In this document: piece by piece, positions 44,401-56,914 of the stretch | Numbering within the stretch: the first letter of the stretch is position 1 | Layout: every line of letters begins with the position of its first letter | Source: Lineus longissimus | Lineage: Eukaryota; Nemertea; Pilidiophora; Heteronemertea; Lineidae | Assembly (NCBI RefSeq): GCF_910592395.1 | Contig: NC_088318.1 | Coordinates: 12,710,349 to 12,774,348, forward strand | Reading direction: 5' to 3' | DNA: 64,000 nucleotides | Made by a program: the position numbers and the translations under genes | Notes under the pieces: model-generated | Told to the model about the DNA's origin: nothing | The model's database searches: none | Seen by the model: the letters and a program-made list of their open reading frames with translations, nothing else

Positions 44401-47400
44401 ACACCTGCATTTCACCATCCCCACAAAAGATTCTGGCAAATCCAGTCTATCATCAATTTCCAGTGGCCCGTAACCTGTGTATTAATTAGCATCACCACAC
44501 CAGAAATATGTGATTGCAATTAGTTACCTGATATTCTTGTTCTGGGCATTTGTGACTATCTGAGCAAAAGCTTTCTCCTGCAATTAGTTACCCGATGTTC
44601 TTGTTCTGGGCATTTGTGACTATCTGAGCAAAAGCTTTCTCCTGCAATTAGTTACCTGATATTCTTGTTCTGGGCATTTGTGACTATCTGAGCAAAAGCT
44701 TTCTCCAACAGGTTCTCAGACCCTGTGTGGTTGACCTAAAAGACAAAGGACAAATAATCAGCTACAGGTACAACTAATTCACTCTAAGAAATAAATGTCT
44801 TCTGGCAAATGAAGGAGTCACTGGCAAAATAACCTCAATCATTGGACTTAGTTTTGCTAGGGGCCAAAGTCGGAGGGCAAGCCAGCCTCCAGAGAACCAA
44901 ACGTATTGGTCCATTGACAGTCAAGGGTAACAATGATGGAGCTCTCTTTAAATCTACAGAAAAATGTTCATCATGCAAAGCACAAATTTTCAAGTGAAAA
45001 ATTTTATTTTTATACTCACAAGATTCACTAGGACTTGTTTCCCATAGTTGTAGATTTGACTATCAAAATGATTATTAAAAGCCTCAATCTGCAAAGAGAA
45101 AAAGCAAAAATAAAACTTACACTTACTCTTAAACATGTAAAGTAGTACACTGCACAATTGCTTAGTTGCTGAATATGAACTGCTAACAGGAGGGTGGGTG
45201 AAAGGTTGGGAAAATTATGTTTGCCAGGATTTGAAGGTAAAAACCTATCTGAGTTCAATACTTACATGGCTTTGGGTATTACTTATCACAGGAGTAGGTT
45301 TGTATTTAAGATTAGGTCTTTGCGACCAAAGCATCGGTATGGAGCCGCGGGTCTGGAATCAAAAACACAGTATTAAAGCATGACAGACTTTTTATATCAA
45401 AGATCCAGAAACGCATCTGGAACAAAATCATCACTAAGCTGATCAATTCAAAATAAACAGGTCAGGTAATTTCAAAATACCTTTTGTACCAACTGCAGAG
45501 CAGCTTACCACAATATTTCTCAAGGTCTGCAATCTGGAAAATAAACATGATACAGGTGCAAAATTGCAACATAAGGGTACTACAGTAGAACCTCCCTTAG
45601 CGAACACCTCTCTATTAAGGACACCCTCTCTATTAAGGACACCCTCTCTATTAAGGACACCCTCTCTATTAAGGACACCCTCTCTATTAAGGACACTACT
45701 TTTGGTCCAAAAGTTGGTGCATTCATTCAATTTGACCTCTCTAATCAGGACACCTCTCTATTAAGGACAGCACTTGTCGACCCGAGTGTGTCCTGAACAG
45801 AGATGTCTACTGTATTTCTTATTTCTCTTACCTGTACAAACGAGCACCTATTCCCTTCAACAGATATAATCTGTTCCGTCTCGACAAAATTGGCCGCGTA
45901 CCCCTCGGCGTCCAACCCTCTCATGTAGTAGCGGGTGCCCGCCCGGAAACAGCATCGCCGTGTGATCAGAATGTAGTCCATTGCCTGACCATTGATGATG
46001 CAAGATTTGATTGCAACGACTGAGAAAACGCTAAGGAAAATTGTAACAATTTTCACAGAATACTTAGGCCACGTGTTTTTTATGTCTTGGTTTACGGGAC
46101 CGACCGACTTGCTTTTTTGGGATTTTGGAAAAAAAATAAAATCTGAAAATCATCGATTTTTTATTTTATTTTCCGCCCGACCCATCAGAATTAGATAAAA
46201 TAATGAGAAATAAAATAAAATCCACTGTATAGAGCAGTGCGATAACCAATTTTTGTGCACTTTCACAACTTACCAGCCATCTAGATGAGGGAAATAGCCC
46301 CGACTAAGACATTGTGCCTTGTTCTGAAAAAAAGTGAACTTTGATTCCAGCAGTATTTGGGTAATTTTATTTTCAATATGTTTAGAAGGATACATCCATG
46401 TAGGACAGGCAGGCAATACCTGGCCAGTTCAGGCTGTTGAGCAAGCTCACGTAGCATGTGGGCATTCCATATAAACCTCTGATCAGCCTGAAAGAATGAG
46501 ATTAGTTCAATTAAAACGGCACTTGGAATTCAGAACACAAACAGATCACTTCACATTCATTTGGAAGAAATATTTCAAAGGAGAAAATACGTTGGTAGGC
46601 AAAGCTGTGAGTGTGAAACTGAAGGGGTCCAGGTTCTAAATGCTGGGAATAGTAAATTCAAGGAACATAGAGTTCTTACTGGACCTCACCCTCCCAGAGC
46701 ATTTGTACTAGCTGCCAGTTAGAAACTATTTCAGCGAACTTGCTTTTCACCAGGACAATCATAGTCTCACTGATGATGAAAGTTGTTCCTGAAAGTAACT
46801 GACGAGAACCATTGAATCAAATTTCATCAGCCTATAATACTAGCGTCGACACTAATTAAACACCGTCCTATTATCAAAAACCTCACCCTCTCATGCAGCG
46901 GCATCTGAACGAACTCTGGGCTAGTATTATGGAGTCGTTGTAATGTGTGTGTGATGTCATATGATGTCGAATAGTAGTGTCCGTCCGTCTTGAGCTGTAG
47001 GTCAATCATCGACAGATATGTCTTGTTGTCCTGGATCTGCTGTTCGTTGAGATGCAGGGTCGTCTTTTTGTATGAGATCAACTCGGTGTCCAGGATTTTC
47101 CATATTGTGTCGCCAGCGACCTCGCCAACTTTACTTCTTTTTGTGATCACAATCAGGTAAGGACCTAAAGTGAAAGAAAAACACTCTGTGAGGAAATGCC
47201 AATTTGGTATTTTTATATTAGACATTCATAAAGTGAGGAAATTCAAAACTGATTCTGGGATAAAGACACTTTTATCATGAACAACTTCACAACTAAAGAC
47301 GTTTGTCACATGCGATCTTGATCATGCAATGTGATCATTATCGCAGGTCAAATCGATTTAAATTGCTTGTTTGTGGGGTGCTTCAGGTACCAATCATCAT

Positions 47401-48617
47401 TAAGTGACCATACACAGTCAAAATAGCAATGACAATGTCCATAAACTAAGGATTATATAGAAGCTCATCAATAAATACATCATACACCTCGTTCACTAAG
47501 CTGTGAAATTGGCTTATGAGGTATAGATACCCACCTTAATTCAATCCTGCCAGAAACACTGTAAAATGAGAGACCAAAGGTGGACCTACCTTCAAGGAGC
47601 CTTATGATTCCATAGACTCCGTAGATCGTTTTTGTCACAGCATTTGGTGGTATCTGACCCCGATTGGCTGGAAGAAAAGTAAATATGCTGTTAAACTGAA
47701 ACGTTTTAAAACTGAATTCAAAATATTCATGTTTAACTTGTTCGACCTTCTTGTCAGTGATATATTCACTCATTTAGTGCCCATCTCACAGAGAAAATTT
47801 CTTAACAATCGCATTTTTTGCTCTAATATCATACCTTCTAAGGAAATATCTTGTGATACTCGGTCAATTACAACCAATTCCTGGTCAATGGCATCCAGAG
47901 GTTCCAAGAAGAATTTCTCCGTGGTCGAATGACTGAAGTGAAACAAAAGAATAGGACGAGGTAAAGTCATGTAGTTTTGTGATTTTTTCAATGTTACTTG
48001 TGTTGAATTCTCATTGATCACTTGATGTACCGTAGCCTGTAAAATTAATCTTTTCATGCCGTTTATAGTCTTTGCCCTATGTGTCTTTAATATGTTCTCC
48101 TCGTGCCCCCAACCCAAATGCAAGCAATTGACGTCAATCATGATTTACGTAATTTGCTGGCTCTGTTAGCTGATTGGTCAGTTTGATTTTGAGTTATGTG
48201 CAAAAGATACCATCCTGATCATAGACATCACATAGTCATATCCGGGACCAAAGTTCTGACCATGTAGTGTCGTATCAAACAACGGGCTGCAATCAGCAAT
48301 GTGCACATATTGCACAATGACAGAGTGAAAAAACATAGAGGCAGCAGTACTGCTGATCGGTTCATCAGCTGACACAAGTCATAAAACAAATAAAATTGAA
48401 TTTGAATTCGAAACCGGAAGTAGAAAATGATAGAAAATTCCATGTTCGAAGGCCGATTTTACTGCAACGACATATAGCAACTTGGACATGTCTGGTACAT
48501 CTGTAGAGTCACATATGGGCTACATAACAAGCTAGAATTTGACCTCAAATAACAAGTACTTTAGTCGTAGAAAGAGATTATTGGCACTTACAGCCGCAAA
48601 GTTTCGTGGACGGCCAT
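41402..48617 (-). CDS. SACM1L: Phosphatidylinositide phosphatase SAC1
   Basis: Sixteen exons: 48617-48592, 47932-47835, 47667-47590, 47164-46887, 46487-46394, 46019-45832, 45352-45266, 45088-45020, 44735-44656, 44275-44177, 43962-43824, 43605-43536, 43163-42997, 42767-42666, 42239-42179 and 41538-41402. They total 590 aa against 587 in human, with all phases consistent. SAC1 removes phosphate from PI4P (also PI3P) at the ER, keeping the ER-Golgi PI4P gradient. The catalytic CX5R motif is C388-MDCLD-R394 within [12 protein letters not shown]. The SAC domain fills most of the protein. Two C-terminal membrane helices lie in exons 15 and 16 ([37 protein letters not shown]). The human C-terminal KXKXX-type retrieval signal is matched by a lysine-rich end, VKVKED. 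Start ATG 48617 gives MAVHETLRL, like the family N-terminus. Exon 5 uses a weaker donor (GTATCC) whose choice restores the VLHGF motif. Confidence 0.95.
41625..41965 (-). mobile_element. SINE with tRNA-like head, in SACM1L intron 15
   Basis: On the minus strand the head reads GCGCAGTGGTTATAGCACCG with the B-box GTGGGTTCGATTTTCG. The body contains TTGAGCAAGGCACTTAAC, a core shared by several animal SINE superfamilies, and the element ends in AAGCGCTTTGAGCC and AGCGCTATATAAG. It is nearly full length and well preserved. Confidence 0.8.
44517..44706. repeat. 64 bp tandem triplication of the 3' half of SACM1L exon 9 with its donor site
   Basis: Three copies (44517-44580, 44581-44644 and 44645-44706) differ by only a few bases. 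On the minus strand the third is the real exon end ([16 protein letters not shown] then AG|GTAACT). The other two form 50-base pseudo-exons, 44641-44592 and 44577-44528, each with an acceptor-like AATTGCAG and a donor. The middle one changes the last codon start from AG to GG. Confidence 0.9.
45581..45814. mobile_element. MITE with TACAGTAGAACCTC ends
   Basis: The element starts TACAGTAGAACCTCCCTTAG and ends with the inverted form, flanked by TA, as expected of Tc1/mariner-type insertions. Inside, the 18-base unit CTCTCTATTAAGGACACC is repeated five to six times. It lies in SACM1L intron 6. A sibling lies at 52302-52485. Confidence 0.75.
48140..48273. mobile_element. Half copy of the 24874-25066 MITE
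   Basis: It begins TTTGCTGGCTCTGTTAGCTG and ends TCCGGGACC...GTGTCGT, matching one arm of the element at 24.9 kb with a short internal insertion. It is in SACM1L intron 1. Confidence 0.7.
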
Positions 48618-49939
48618 TTTGACACGAAGACACAAACTTCTTTTCCTCCTCGAGTTGGAGAGTAAATTAAAAGTAGTTCAGTGTCCAAGGTCATAATCTA
48701 TTCATCCGCATTAATTGGACACCTCCCTAAATTTGCATCTGTAAAGAAAGAAAATCAAACAGATATTTGACACAAAGGTAGCTTTTTCAAACTAAATCGT
48801 TTTCTCTTGAAGTTTTTATGAATTTAGTAAATATCTATATGAAACTAATCAGAACTTTATTTTACTATAGTAGCTATACAAAGCTTCATCATGGTTGTGA
48901 GCAAACTCCATGGATTCTGTCATTTCGAGAGGATTATTTGCTAGATTCTTCTTGTACATTCTACCGATTTTCTCGTTTTGAGTTGAAAAAAAACACATTC
49001 AGCTGTGTAGTTTGTTTGAGTAGTATCTTATGAAACAATCAGTATTGTGATATCAGACTGATTACTCGCTGAGCCCTGTGCCTGGGGCTGAAAAATAGGT
49101 GGTGAGCACTGCTAATTAACTCTCAATCTCTGATCTGGTTGAGGTATTCTGTCTCTGTCAAAGTCTGTTCATATCATGATGTCGTACGTAATATTTTGAG
49201 TGGGAGGAGTAATGTAGCATGATATTGTATCGCCACCTCTTCATTGCCATTTAAATTTACGTCGTGATGTTAATTCCCATTAAAGCACAATCTAAGACCT
49301 ATACCTGTCCCAAGGCCACGAAGCGGTGATACAACAAATTGAACAATAATATGAGGAAGGCTCAGGCCTTGATAGGGAGCTCTTCGTTAATAGGGCTGGT
49401 GAGCACAAAGACTTGGGTGGTAGTGGTGGGGGGGGGGGGGGTATATAGTTAGGATGGTGCCATCATGGCAGTTGGCTAGCACACAATGTCAATGATGGCG
49501 AGTAGTTGGTGGTTGGGAGAGGGGGGGTATAGTAGGGCTGGTGAGCAAGAAGACTCGAGTGGTGGTGGTGGGGGGGGGGGGGGGGTATATAGTTAGGATG
49601 ATGCCATCATGGTAGTTTACCGAAGAAGCAGTTGGCTAGCACACAATGTCAATGATGGCGAGTAGTTGGTGGTTGGGAGAGAGAGGGGGGATATAGTACA
49701 ATAATAATATCGCACAATGTTAGGTTACTGACAACGCCCCTAAAGGGCTCTATTTGGCAGTTTACTGACAGTGCCCGCTTACTGGGAACAGCAGATTGTG
49801 CATTTGTTATGGGAATTCCAGTGGCTGTGCTGGGGTAAGGGGGGTGGGTCACTTACTTGAACCAGACCCCGAGTCCTTTAATAAAATCCAGGAATTTGTG
49901 CATGATGTTCAACCTGGCTGCTCTTTTGTCTTTTCAGGC
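48618..49939. promoter_or_regulatory. Divergent intergenic region between SACM1L and ZDHHC
   Basis: The two genes point away from each other with 1.3 kb between their ATGs. A shared bidirectional promoter is plausible. At least one noncoding first exon of the ZDHHC gene must lie here, because an acceptor (TTTTCAG at 49931-49937) directly precedes its ATG exon. Confidence 0.4.
49395..49690. repeat. ~150 bp direct duplication with long G-runs
   Basis: Two copies share GGGCTGGTGAGCA, a 13-16 base G-run, TATATAGTTAGGATG, GGCTAGCACACAATGTCAAT and GGTGGTTGGGAGAG. The G-runs are prone to length error. Confidence 0.75.
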
Positions 49940-52900
49940 ATGGCTGAGGAAACTCAAGTTAAGACTTCATCACGGCGGAATGGCTGGACCTGTCCGCCAC
50001 ATGGATACCAAATAATTGCTTGGACATTTCTTGTATATTTTGCAATATTCTACTTCACTACGCTATGCCAGGGTGTTCCAGATGTTTGGAAGCCAGCTGC
50101 TTACATTGTATCCTTTCAAGGCCTGTTGTTAGATCTAGAAAGAACTGTCTCGTCGCAAAAATATTTGCAGAAGTGGTACCCGGCCCTCAATAGTTTAGAA
50201 GTGGAGAGTGGGAGTTCAGTGGCGTCCTTATATAGTGGTTAGAGCACCAGGTTCTTGATGAACGGGTCAAAAGGTCATGGGTTTGATTTTCAGAATGCCC
50301 TTAAGCTGAGGACGCAGTCCACTGAAAAACATGATATTTCCTTGGTAACAACTGCACAACAAATTGGATGATTTTGCAGAACTACACCAATTAATTATAT
50401 TGATTAACAGGTTATGAATATGACATATGATACGCCTTACATGACATGTCTTGTGACTGACCGACATGAAATGCGTCCTAATTGTTGTCATGCATTGTCA
50501 TAGACATAGCTTCATGTGATGATATGATAGGTTGCATACCACTTCCCGATGTTCCATTTAAACTGGGTGACAATGTACAATGTAAGGGAGCATCTCAATA
50601 TAAGTTAGTTTTAGTTGCCTCGAACCCTCATCTCCCTCTCAAAAAACTGATAAAAAGTAGCTGCCATTCTTTTAACACCTTGGGTGCCATACCACAGCTG
50701 GGATAATTATGGTCACCGTATTCAAAACAGAGCTATTTTCCTTGACTGTCCATCAGATTGAGGGTATTATCCTTGTTACTCACGTAGCCCTGCTGATTGC
50801 CGCTATTAGTATCAACCCCGCCGATCCTGCCATTTGCCAAGAAAAAGAGGTGCCACCACTTGATCGGTCAAAGCACCGCCATGCCATCGAGGACAACCAC
50901 TGCTATCTGTGCGAGGCCGATGTGTGAGTATTACTACTATGTTCTACTTTTATTTTGTTTTGTCATTGATTAAAAAAAGTATTTTGCCAACATTTATACC
51001 CTAAAGCCCGGGGGGTTGCTCCCAAAGATGGGGAGGATGCCCAAACATGTCCATTGAAATCTTTTTTAAAGCCGCTTATGGCAGGCAGGAGCCACAAGTC
51101 AACTTCCCCCACCCCAATGCCCTCATCCAATATCACAGCTAAACCAGTTAAAGATGACCCTCTCCAATATGCTTCGCACTCACTCCCAATTCATGTACTT
51201 TGCATTAGACTACATACTACATTGATTGATTGATTGATTGATTGAAACACTTGCCCCCTCCCCCATTACCCCAGGTAACCAGTTGCACATGACCGCTCTT
51301 CGCTATGCTTCACACTCTTTTGCGACTCATGTACCTCGATTCAATGACTACAGTACATTCATTGATTGATCTGGTATGGTATGGTCGCCATCACGACATT
51401 GTTTGCGAACACGATGGTCTGCTCCGCAATCAATCTGTTCCGATCTTGACTACACTGCCGCTGGTTTGGATGATGCGTTAAAATATTTATGACCAAATCT
51501 CGAGAATTTTTCATTGCCCGACGCAGCCTCTACATAAATAGTTCAACATCGTGTATTGATAAATATAATTTTCAGGCATTTTAGTCTATTGATAACTCAT
51601 TGCCTTATACTACAGCATTGTGTATCTATATTATACTTCTATTTTCCTGGACCACCAGTAATGAAAATGCTTGTGTTACCAGGACCCAATATTACAATTT
51701 TCTTCCCATTATCTGACATGCCAAACACATTCACCCTACACCGAACACTGAGACATCCACAAACATTTATTTTGAAATCCAATCACTGTAATCATTATGT
51801 CAGCTTCCTTTCTCGTCTATCAAACAAATTCACCTTGATCATGAGCTTTGTATTTTCACAAAATCGATTTTTAGTCAATTGTTGAATCAATAAAACCCTA
51901 ATTAAAGAGTATAACGTTTCTTGGCATGCTACTCACTTGTTCAGTTAATCAGTGGCAGCTGATTTATCGGTTTTGGACTAAGAAGCTTAAAGCATTGTGA
52001 AAAGATGTCATCTATCCAGATGGGAGAAGAGGACACGGTCTGATACAAAGTATCTAACCATTGTGTCATATTATACATGTACAACAACATTGTCTATGCA
52101 TGTACTTGGTCCAATGTACTGCTTATATCTCCTAAGGCATTGTGGTTACGCGACCAGAATAATCGAGGAACAAGATGAATGTCAAAGACGTTGCATCGGT
52201 AACCATGGTTATTTCAATTTGCATGCTGGAGAGTATTGTGGTGTGTGGTGACTTCCTTGAAAAGCGAAGACACAACCATATTGGTCTTGCTGGTTTTAAC
52301 TACAGTAGAACCTCCCTTAGCGGACACCTCTCTATTAAGGACAACCTCTCTATTATTAAGGACACTAGTTTTGGTCCCAAATTGGTTCTTTCCATTCAAT
52401 TTGACCTCTCTAATCAGGACACCTCTCTATTAAGGACAACACTTGTCAGTCCCGAGGGTGTCCTTAGTAGAGAGGTTCTACTGTACATCAAATTTTTGTG
52501 AAGTTTCTTTCACATAAAGCCAGGAAGTCTAAATGTTGAACTGAACATGGGTGTGGTTGTCTATTGGTTTTGATCTCCCGGGAACATCTCCGTGAATTAT
52601 CAAATTGTTTATCACTTTAGACGGTTTCCAATCAATTTGGCGCTATTCGAACAGCTGCGGCAATAAACCATTAGCGATTGGGTGATGTTTTTCTAGGCAC
52701 GCTCGGGAAACAGTGTTGCTTTGATCCTACAAATTGTATTACCAGAGCGCCACTCGATGCCAAAACACATGTTTTTGGGACCATTGGTTTCACTGACCAA
52801 TCCGCAATTTTCAAGCCATCTCATCATCCTGAAGAAGACGAAAAAGCCTCATTCCTCTCTCTAAATCCCATGAGACTCACACGTTTAATCCACCACCCTT

Positions 52901-55900
52901 GAAAAAGAAGAAAATGACATGGTTGACCATCTTGGTATCTTGTCTATGTACGGTTGTGAATTTTTTTGAGTAATTAGCCTTCCGGCTGAGAGTCATCTGG
53001 CCTGCAATGATGAGATGATTAATACTCCTTGCATCTTTTCCAAAGGTCGTGTGTTGATCGATATGTTCTAGTTTCACCAATATAAGACCGGTTAATTAAT
53101 AACTAGGAAATCGAAACAAAGGCCAAGCCTAGCTAGATAATGATGTCACGTCATCGGTCACCTTGGTGTTGCAAACCTTTGCCTATCCAAATAAAACCTG
53201 TAGAATGGCATCGAAAAACAATATCTGAATGGGCCTTAGATCAGTGACTATAGAGTATTTGTTAGAGGCTGACATTTTCGTACCAGGTGCTGAGAACCCC
53301 TTAAACTTCACAAGCCTAATAGCTTAGCACCTGGCTAAAAGAAAAAAGAGAGGGAAAAAATGACATGACAACAGATTTGCTTCTTTGAATAACGTAACAT
53401 TCTCAATTATATTTTTCAGGGGTAACAAATCCAAGCACTGCAGTGTCTGTAATAAATGTGTTTCAGAATTCGATCACCACTGCAAGTGGCTCAACAACTG
53501 CGTCGGGGGACGTAACTACCGGTAAGTGTACATTAGAGAGGTTCAGAGCTGGGTACTGCTGGGGTTGGAAGCATCTTTATCATTTGGTTATGGCGACTAC
53601 CTCACAACCAGTGCAACGTCATTCCTCCAGCGACTTTTTTCTGTTGGAAGGGCACGGATGGCATCTGTTCCGAGAAAACTTGAAGTAGAGTCTCGTTGGC
53701 TCCTTACTACAGATATGTCCATACATAAATTGCATTGAAGTAGTGTCGAAAACTTTCTTGGATGATCCAAAGATTCCATTCCTTATCATGTTTATATTTC
53801 TTTTCCTTTTCCAGTACTTTCATATGTTGCCTTATCAGCGCTGTGTTGGGAAGCCTCATCATAGCCGGCATTGGCTTCCTTCAGTTCACAGCCTTCTTCA
53901 CTGACCGAGAGCAAGGCCTTCTTCTGCAGCAATATGCTGGTGAGTAGCTGACAAGTCATCAATGATGTATCCATCGGGACCCCTTGAAAAGTTTGTCAGG
54001 GAGACTCGCAAGTGAGTCGGGGAGATTTCTTGGTTTGTTCTTTGCATGATTTATCAATCACGCCCAATCAGGAACCTCTCCAAATAACTCCCACCACTCT
54101 CTGAGCAAATCTGGCCTCGGGCCTGAAAGCCACCTCTAAACGAGGCCATATGGACCGTACATCTATCAGAGAGCCTTTAATACTGTGGCGAGGCTTTACC
54201 AGGACACCTATGGAGCCATGTTCTGACTTTCAAATCACTTGGTGGTTCTGTCTTCAGTGTTAAAACGAAATCAGGAACCTCTCCAAATAACTCCCACCAC
54301 TCTGAGCAAATCTGGCCTCGGGCCTGAAAGCCACCTCTAAACGAGGCCATATGGACCGTACATCTATCAGAGAGCCTTTAATACTGTGGCGAGGCTTTAC
54401 CAGGACACCTATGGAGCCATGTTCTGACTTTCAAATCACTTGGTGGTTCTGTCTTCAGTGTTAAAACGAAATCAGGAACCTCTCCAAATAACTCCCACCA
54501 CTCTCTGAGCAAATCTGGCCTCGGGCCTGAAAGCCACCTCTAAACGAGGCCATATGGACCGTACATCTATCAAAGAGCCTTTAATACTGTGGCGAGGCTT
54601 TACCAGGACACCTATGGAGCCATGTTCTGACTTTCAAATCGCTTGGTGGCTCTGTCTTCAGTGTTAAAACGAAAATAGTTGCAACTTTGGTTATGCAACT
54701 TTTTTCGTTGCTTTCTTTGAAAACTGTTGATCCTTATTGTATGTTTATTTCATTTCAGACTTCCTCAAACTATCACTCACCACTCTTCCACCGAATAGTT
54801 CCGTGTCTTTCATCTCGTCAACATTGGGTCCCACGGCAAGTGGACCTGCTCTTTCAGGCTCAGAACCTGGTAAGACTATTGGAGGAGGCCATGCAGTTCT
54901 GTAAATAGCATAGCTGGTGCACCACACAATATAGGCAAAAATATATAAGCCAGTCGAATATAATTTTGATATAGGGCATGAGTTCAAATCTTGGAAGTAT
55001 TAGGTGGGTGTCAATGGATGAATTTGTGCACTTCGAAGAAGTCATATTTGTCTGACACTTAGACTTAAAATTGGTAATGGAAACTCTGTGGTGCCTATTA
55101 AGTTGAACTTAAGTCCTGGTGGAATCTCTGGCACAATTCTTCTTCTTCTTCTGCATTAAGAATTGCAGTCAGGCCATTTTCGATACTGGCACTATACTGT
55201 AAAAGTATAAAAACAATGTTTGTTATTTTTTAGTTTTCCATGTGTTCTACATTGAGTGCCCCAAAGAATGTTGGGCTGCCTTCATCGGACTCACTGCTCT
55301 CCTAGCCGTGGTGGCTATCATTCTGCTCCTACATCTACTAGGCTTCCATGTCTTCCTCAGTAAGTATGCATATAAAGTCCGTCAACAACACAGGGTTTAT
55401 CAGGAGGCTGGAGAGGCCATGCAGATGACGTTATCCCCAAAAAGACTTATTTTCGACATCAAATGTATGTCATTAACGAAGGCAGAAGTGAAGTGTGGCG
55501 ACATCAACCATGGCTTTATCCACCCTGTGAATGTAATTCTTATGCAATTATTCAGATTGTAAAGGCCTTTCGACATACGACTATATCATGATGGATCGGG
55601 ACGAACCCACACCGAACATTTGTGGTAAAAAAACAAATGCTCAAGACAAGTCTTCAAGAATGGCTAAGGTGTGTATGACAGTTGCTGGGTATAAAAAACC
55701 TCACCAGAATGATTAGTCGACATTTGGGTATAGCATAATCATTATGCAGAGGTGTACTGTTCACAGTCAAAGATCATACATTTCTTTGCCCTTTCCTATT
55801 CTACTTCCATTTCCACTAGAATTTAACTTTGGGGCTCTCAGTTGCATCATTCGGGACACACCCTGCTTTCCTTAAAATTTTGGGTTTATTTTGTGGGTCA

Positions 55901-56872
55901 AAAACCAACAAAATTTACTCCCTAATGTAAAGTGCCCCCGTTCTTAGGGCACACAGGTCATTAAATGATGTGTATTTGTTGTAGTAGAGATACCAGAACC
56001 TAAAAGCTGTATCTGATATATACATGTACATGTATTTTCTTCCCTTTTGTAGTATGTCTGTTCTTCTCTTTTCCTTCACCTACCCTAACCTCACCTCGCT
56101 TTCTCTTCACCACCTTCTCACTTTAGTTCAAAGCACAATGCTGGCTCTATTGCACAAGAAAACCACCACCTCTCTCCCTGAAATGTACTCAAGTCGAAGT
56201 AATGCACAAATGTGGACCAATCTTGACCTGCAGAGTGGATAAAATGACCCACAGAGGTCTTCCTCATGAACCGCCAAACAGCGAACAGTCTCAAAATGAC
56301 ACTGAAACCTCACCCAAACAGACTGACGGACAAATAAAGATAGAAATTCTCCAGAACTCAAAAAATCAATCGGCCGCTACTTCTAAACCAGCTAGTGCTT
56401 CTCCCCAGCCAGCTGATCCATCCTGCAATCCTACGAACCATGCCTGCAGATCATTTCCAACGCTTTGGACTCCTAGTCCTACTTGTCACCTTGAAACATG
56501 TGGAACGAAATTCCAGTCGCGTTGCTGTCCGAATGATGCAGATACTTCAGGCCAAGCGACAGCACCAAAATATGAATACATTATCGACACGTCCCACGCG
56601 TCTTCTTATTTTGATAGTGGTCCTGGCAGTAATGCCCTTAACGTATCGAATGCTTCAATTTCAAGCATCTTTTCTAAGGTAAAAAACACAACATTTGAGC
56701 CCGCTTCACGTAATTAGATTTGATCATTTGTGACAGGCAATACATTACTGAGAAAATTGAAATACAAAATTGGGTCACTTTTTGAAGCAGCTGAAATGAA
56801 AGAGGCTAATTCCCTGCATCGTACATGCTGGTAGTGTTGCATGAAACTCCTGCTTCATTTGCACGCTGTCTT

Positions 56873-56914
<42 letters not shown>

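Noticed and set aside
46270-46341. Exon-like piece on the minus strand reading [11 protein letters not shown] between SACM1L exons 5 and 6
   Set aside because: It fits neither neighbouring phase and gives a stop when joined. Extending exon 5 to the GTATCC donor at 46393 restores the expected VLHGF motif and joins exon 6 in phase.
55556-55624. ZDHHC exon 7 ending at the earlier donor GTAAAA (55625)
   Set aside because: That leaves phase 1, while exon 8 begins after its good acceptor in phase 0. The donor at 55669 (AAG|GTGTGT) matches.
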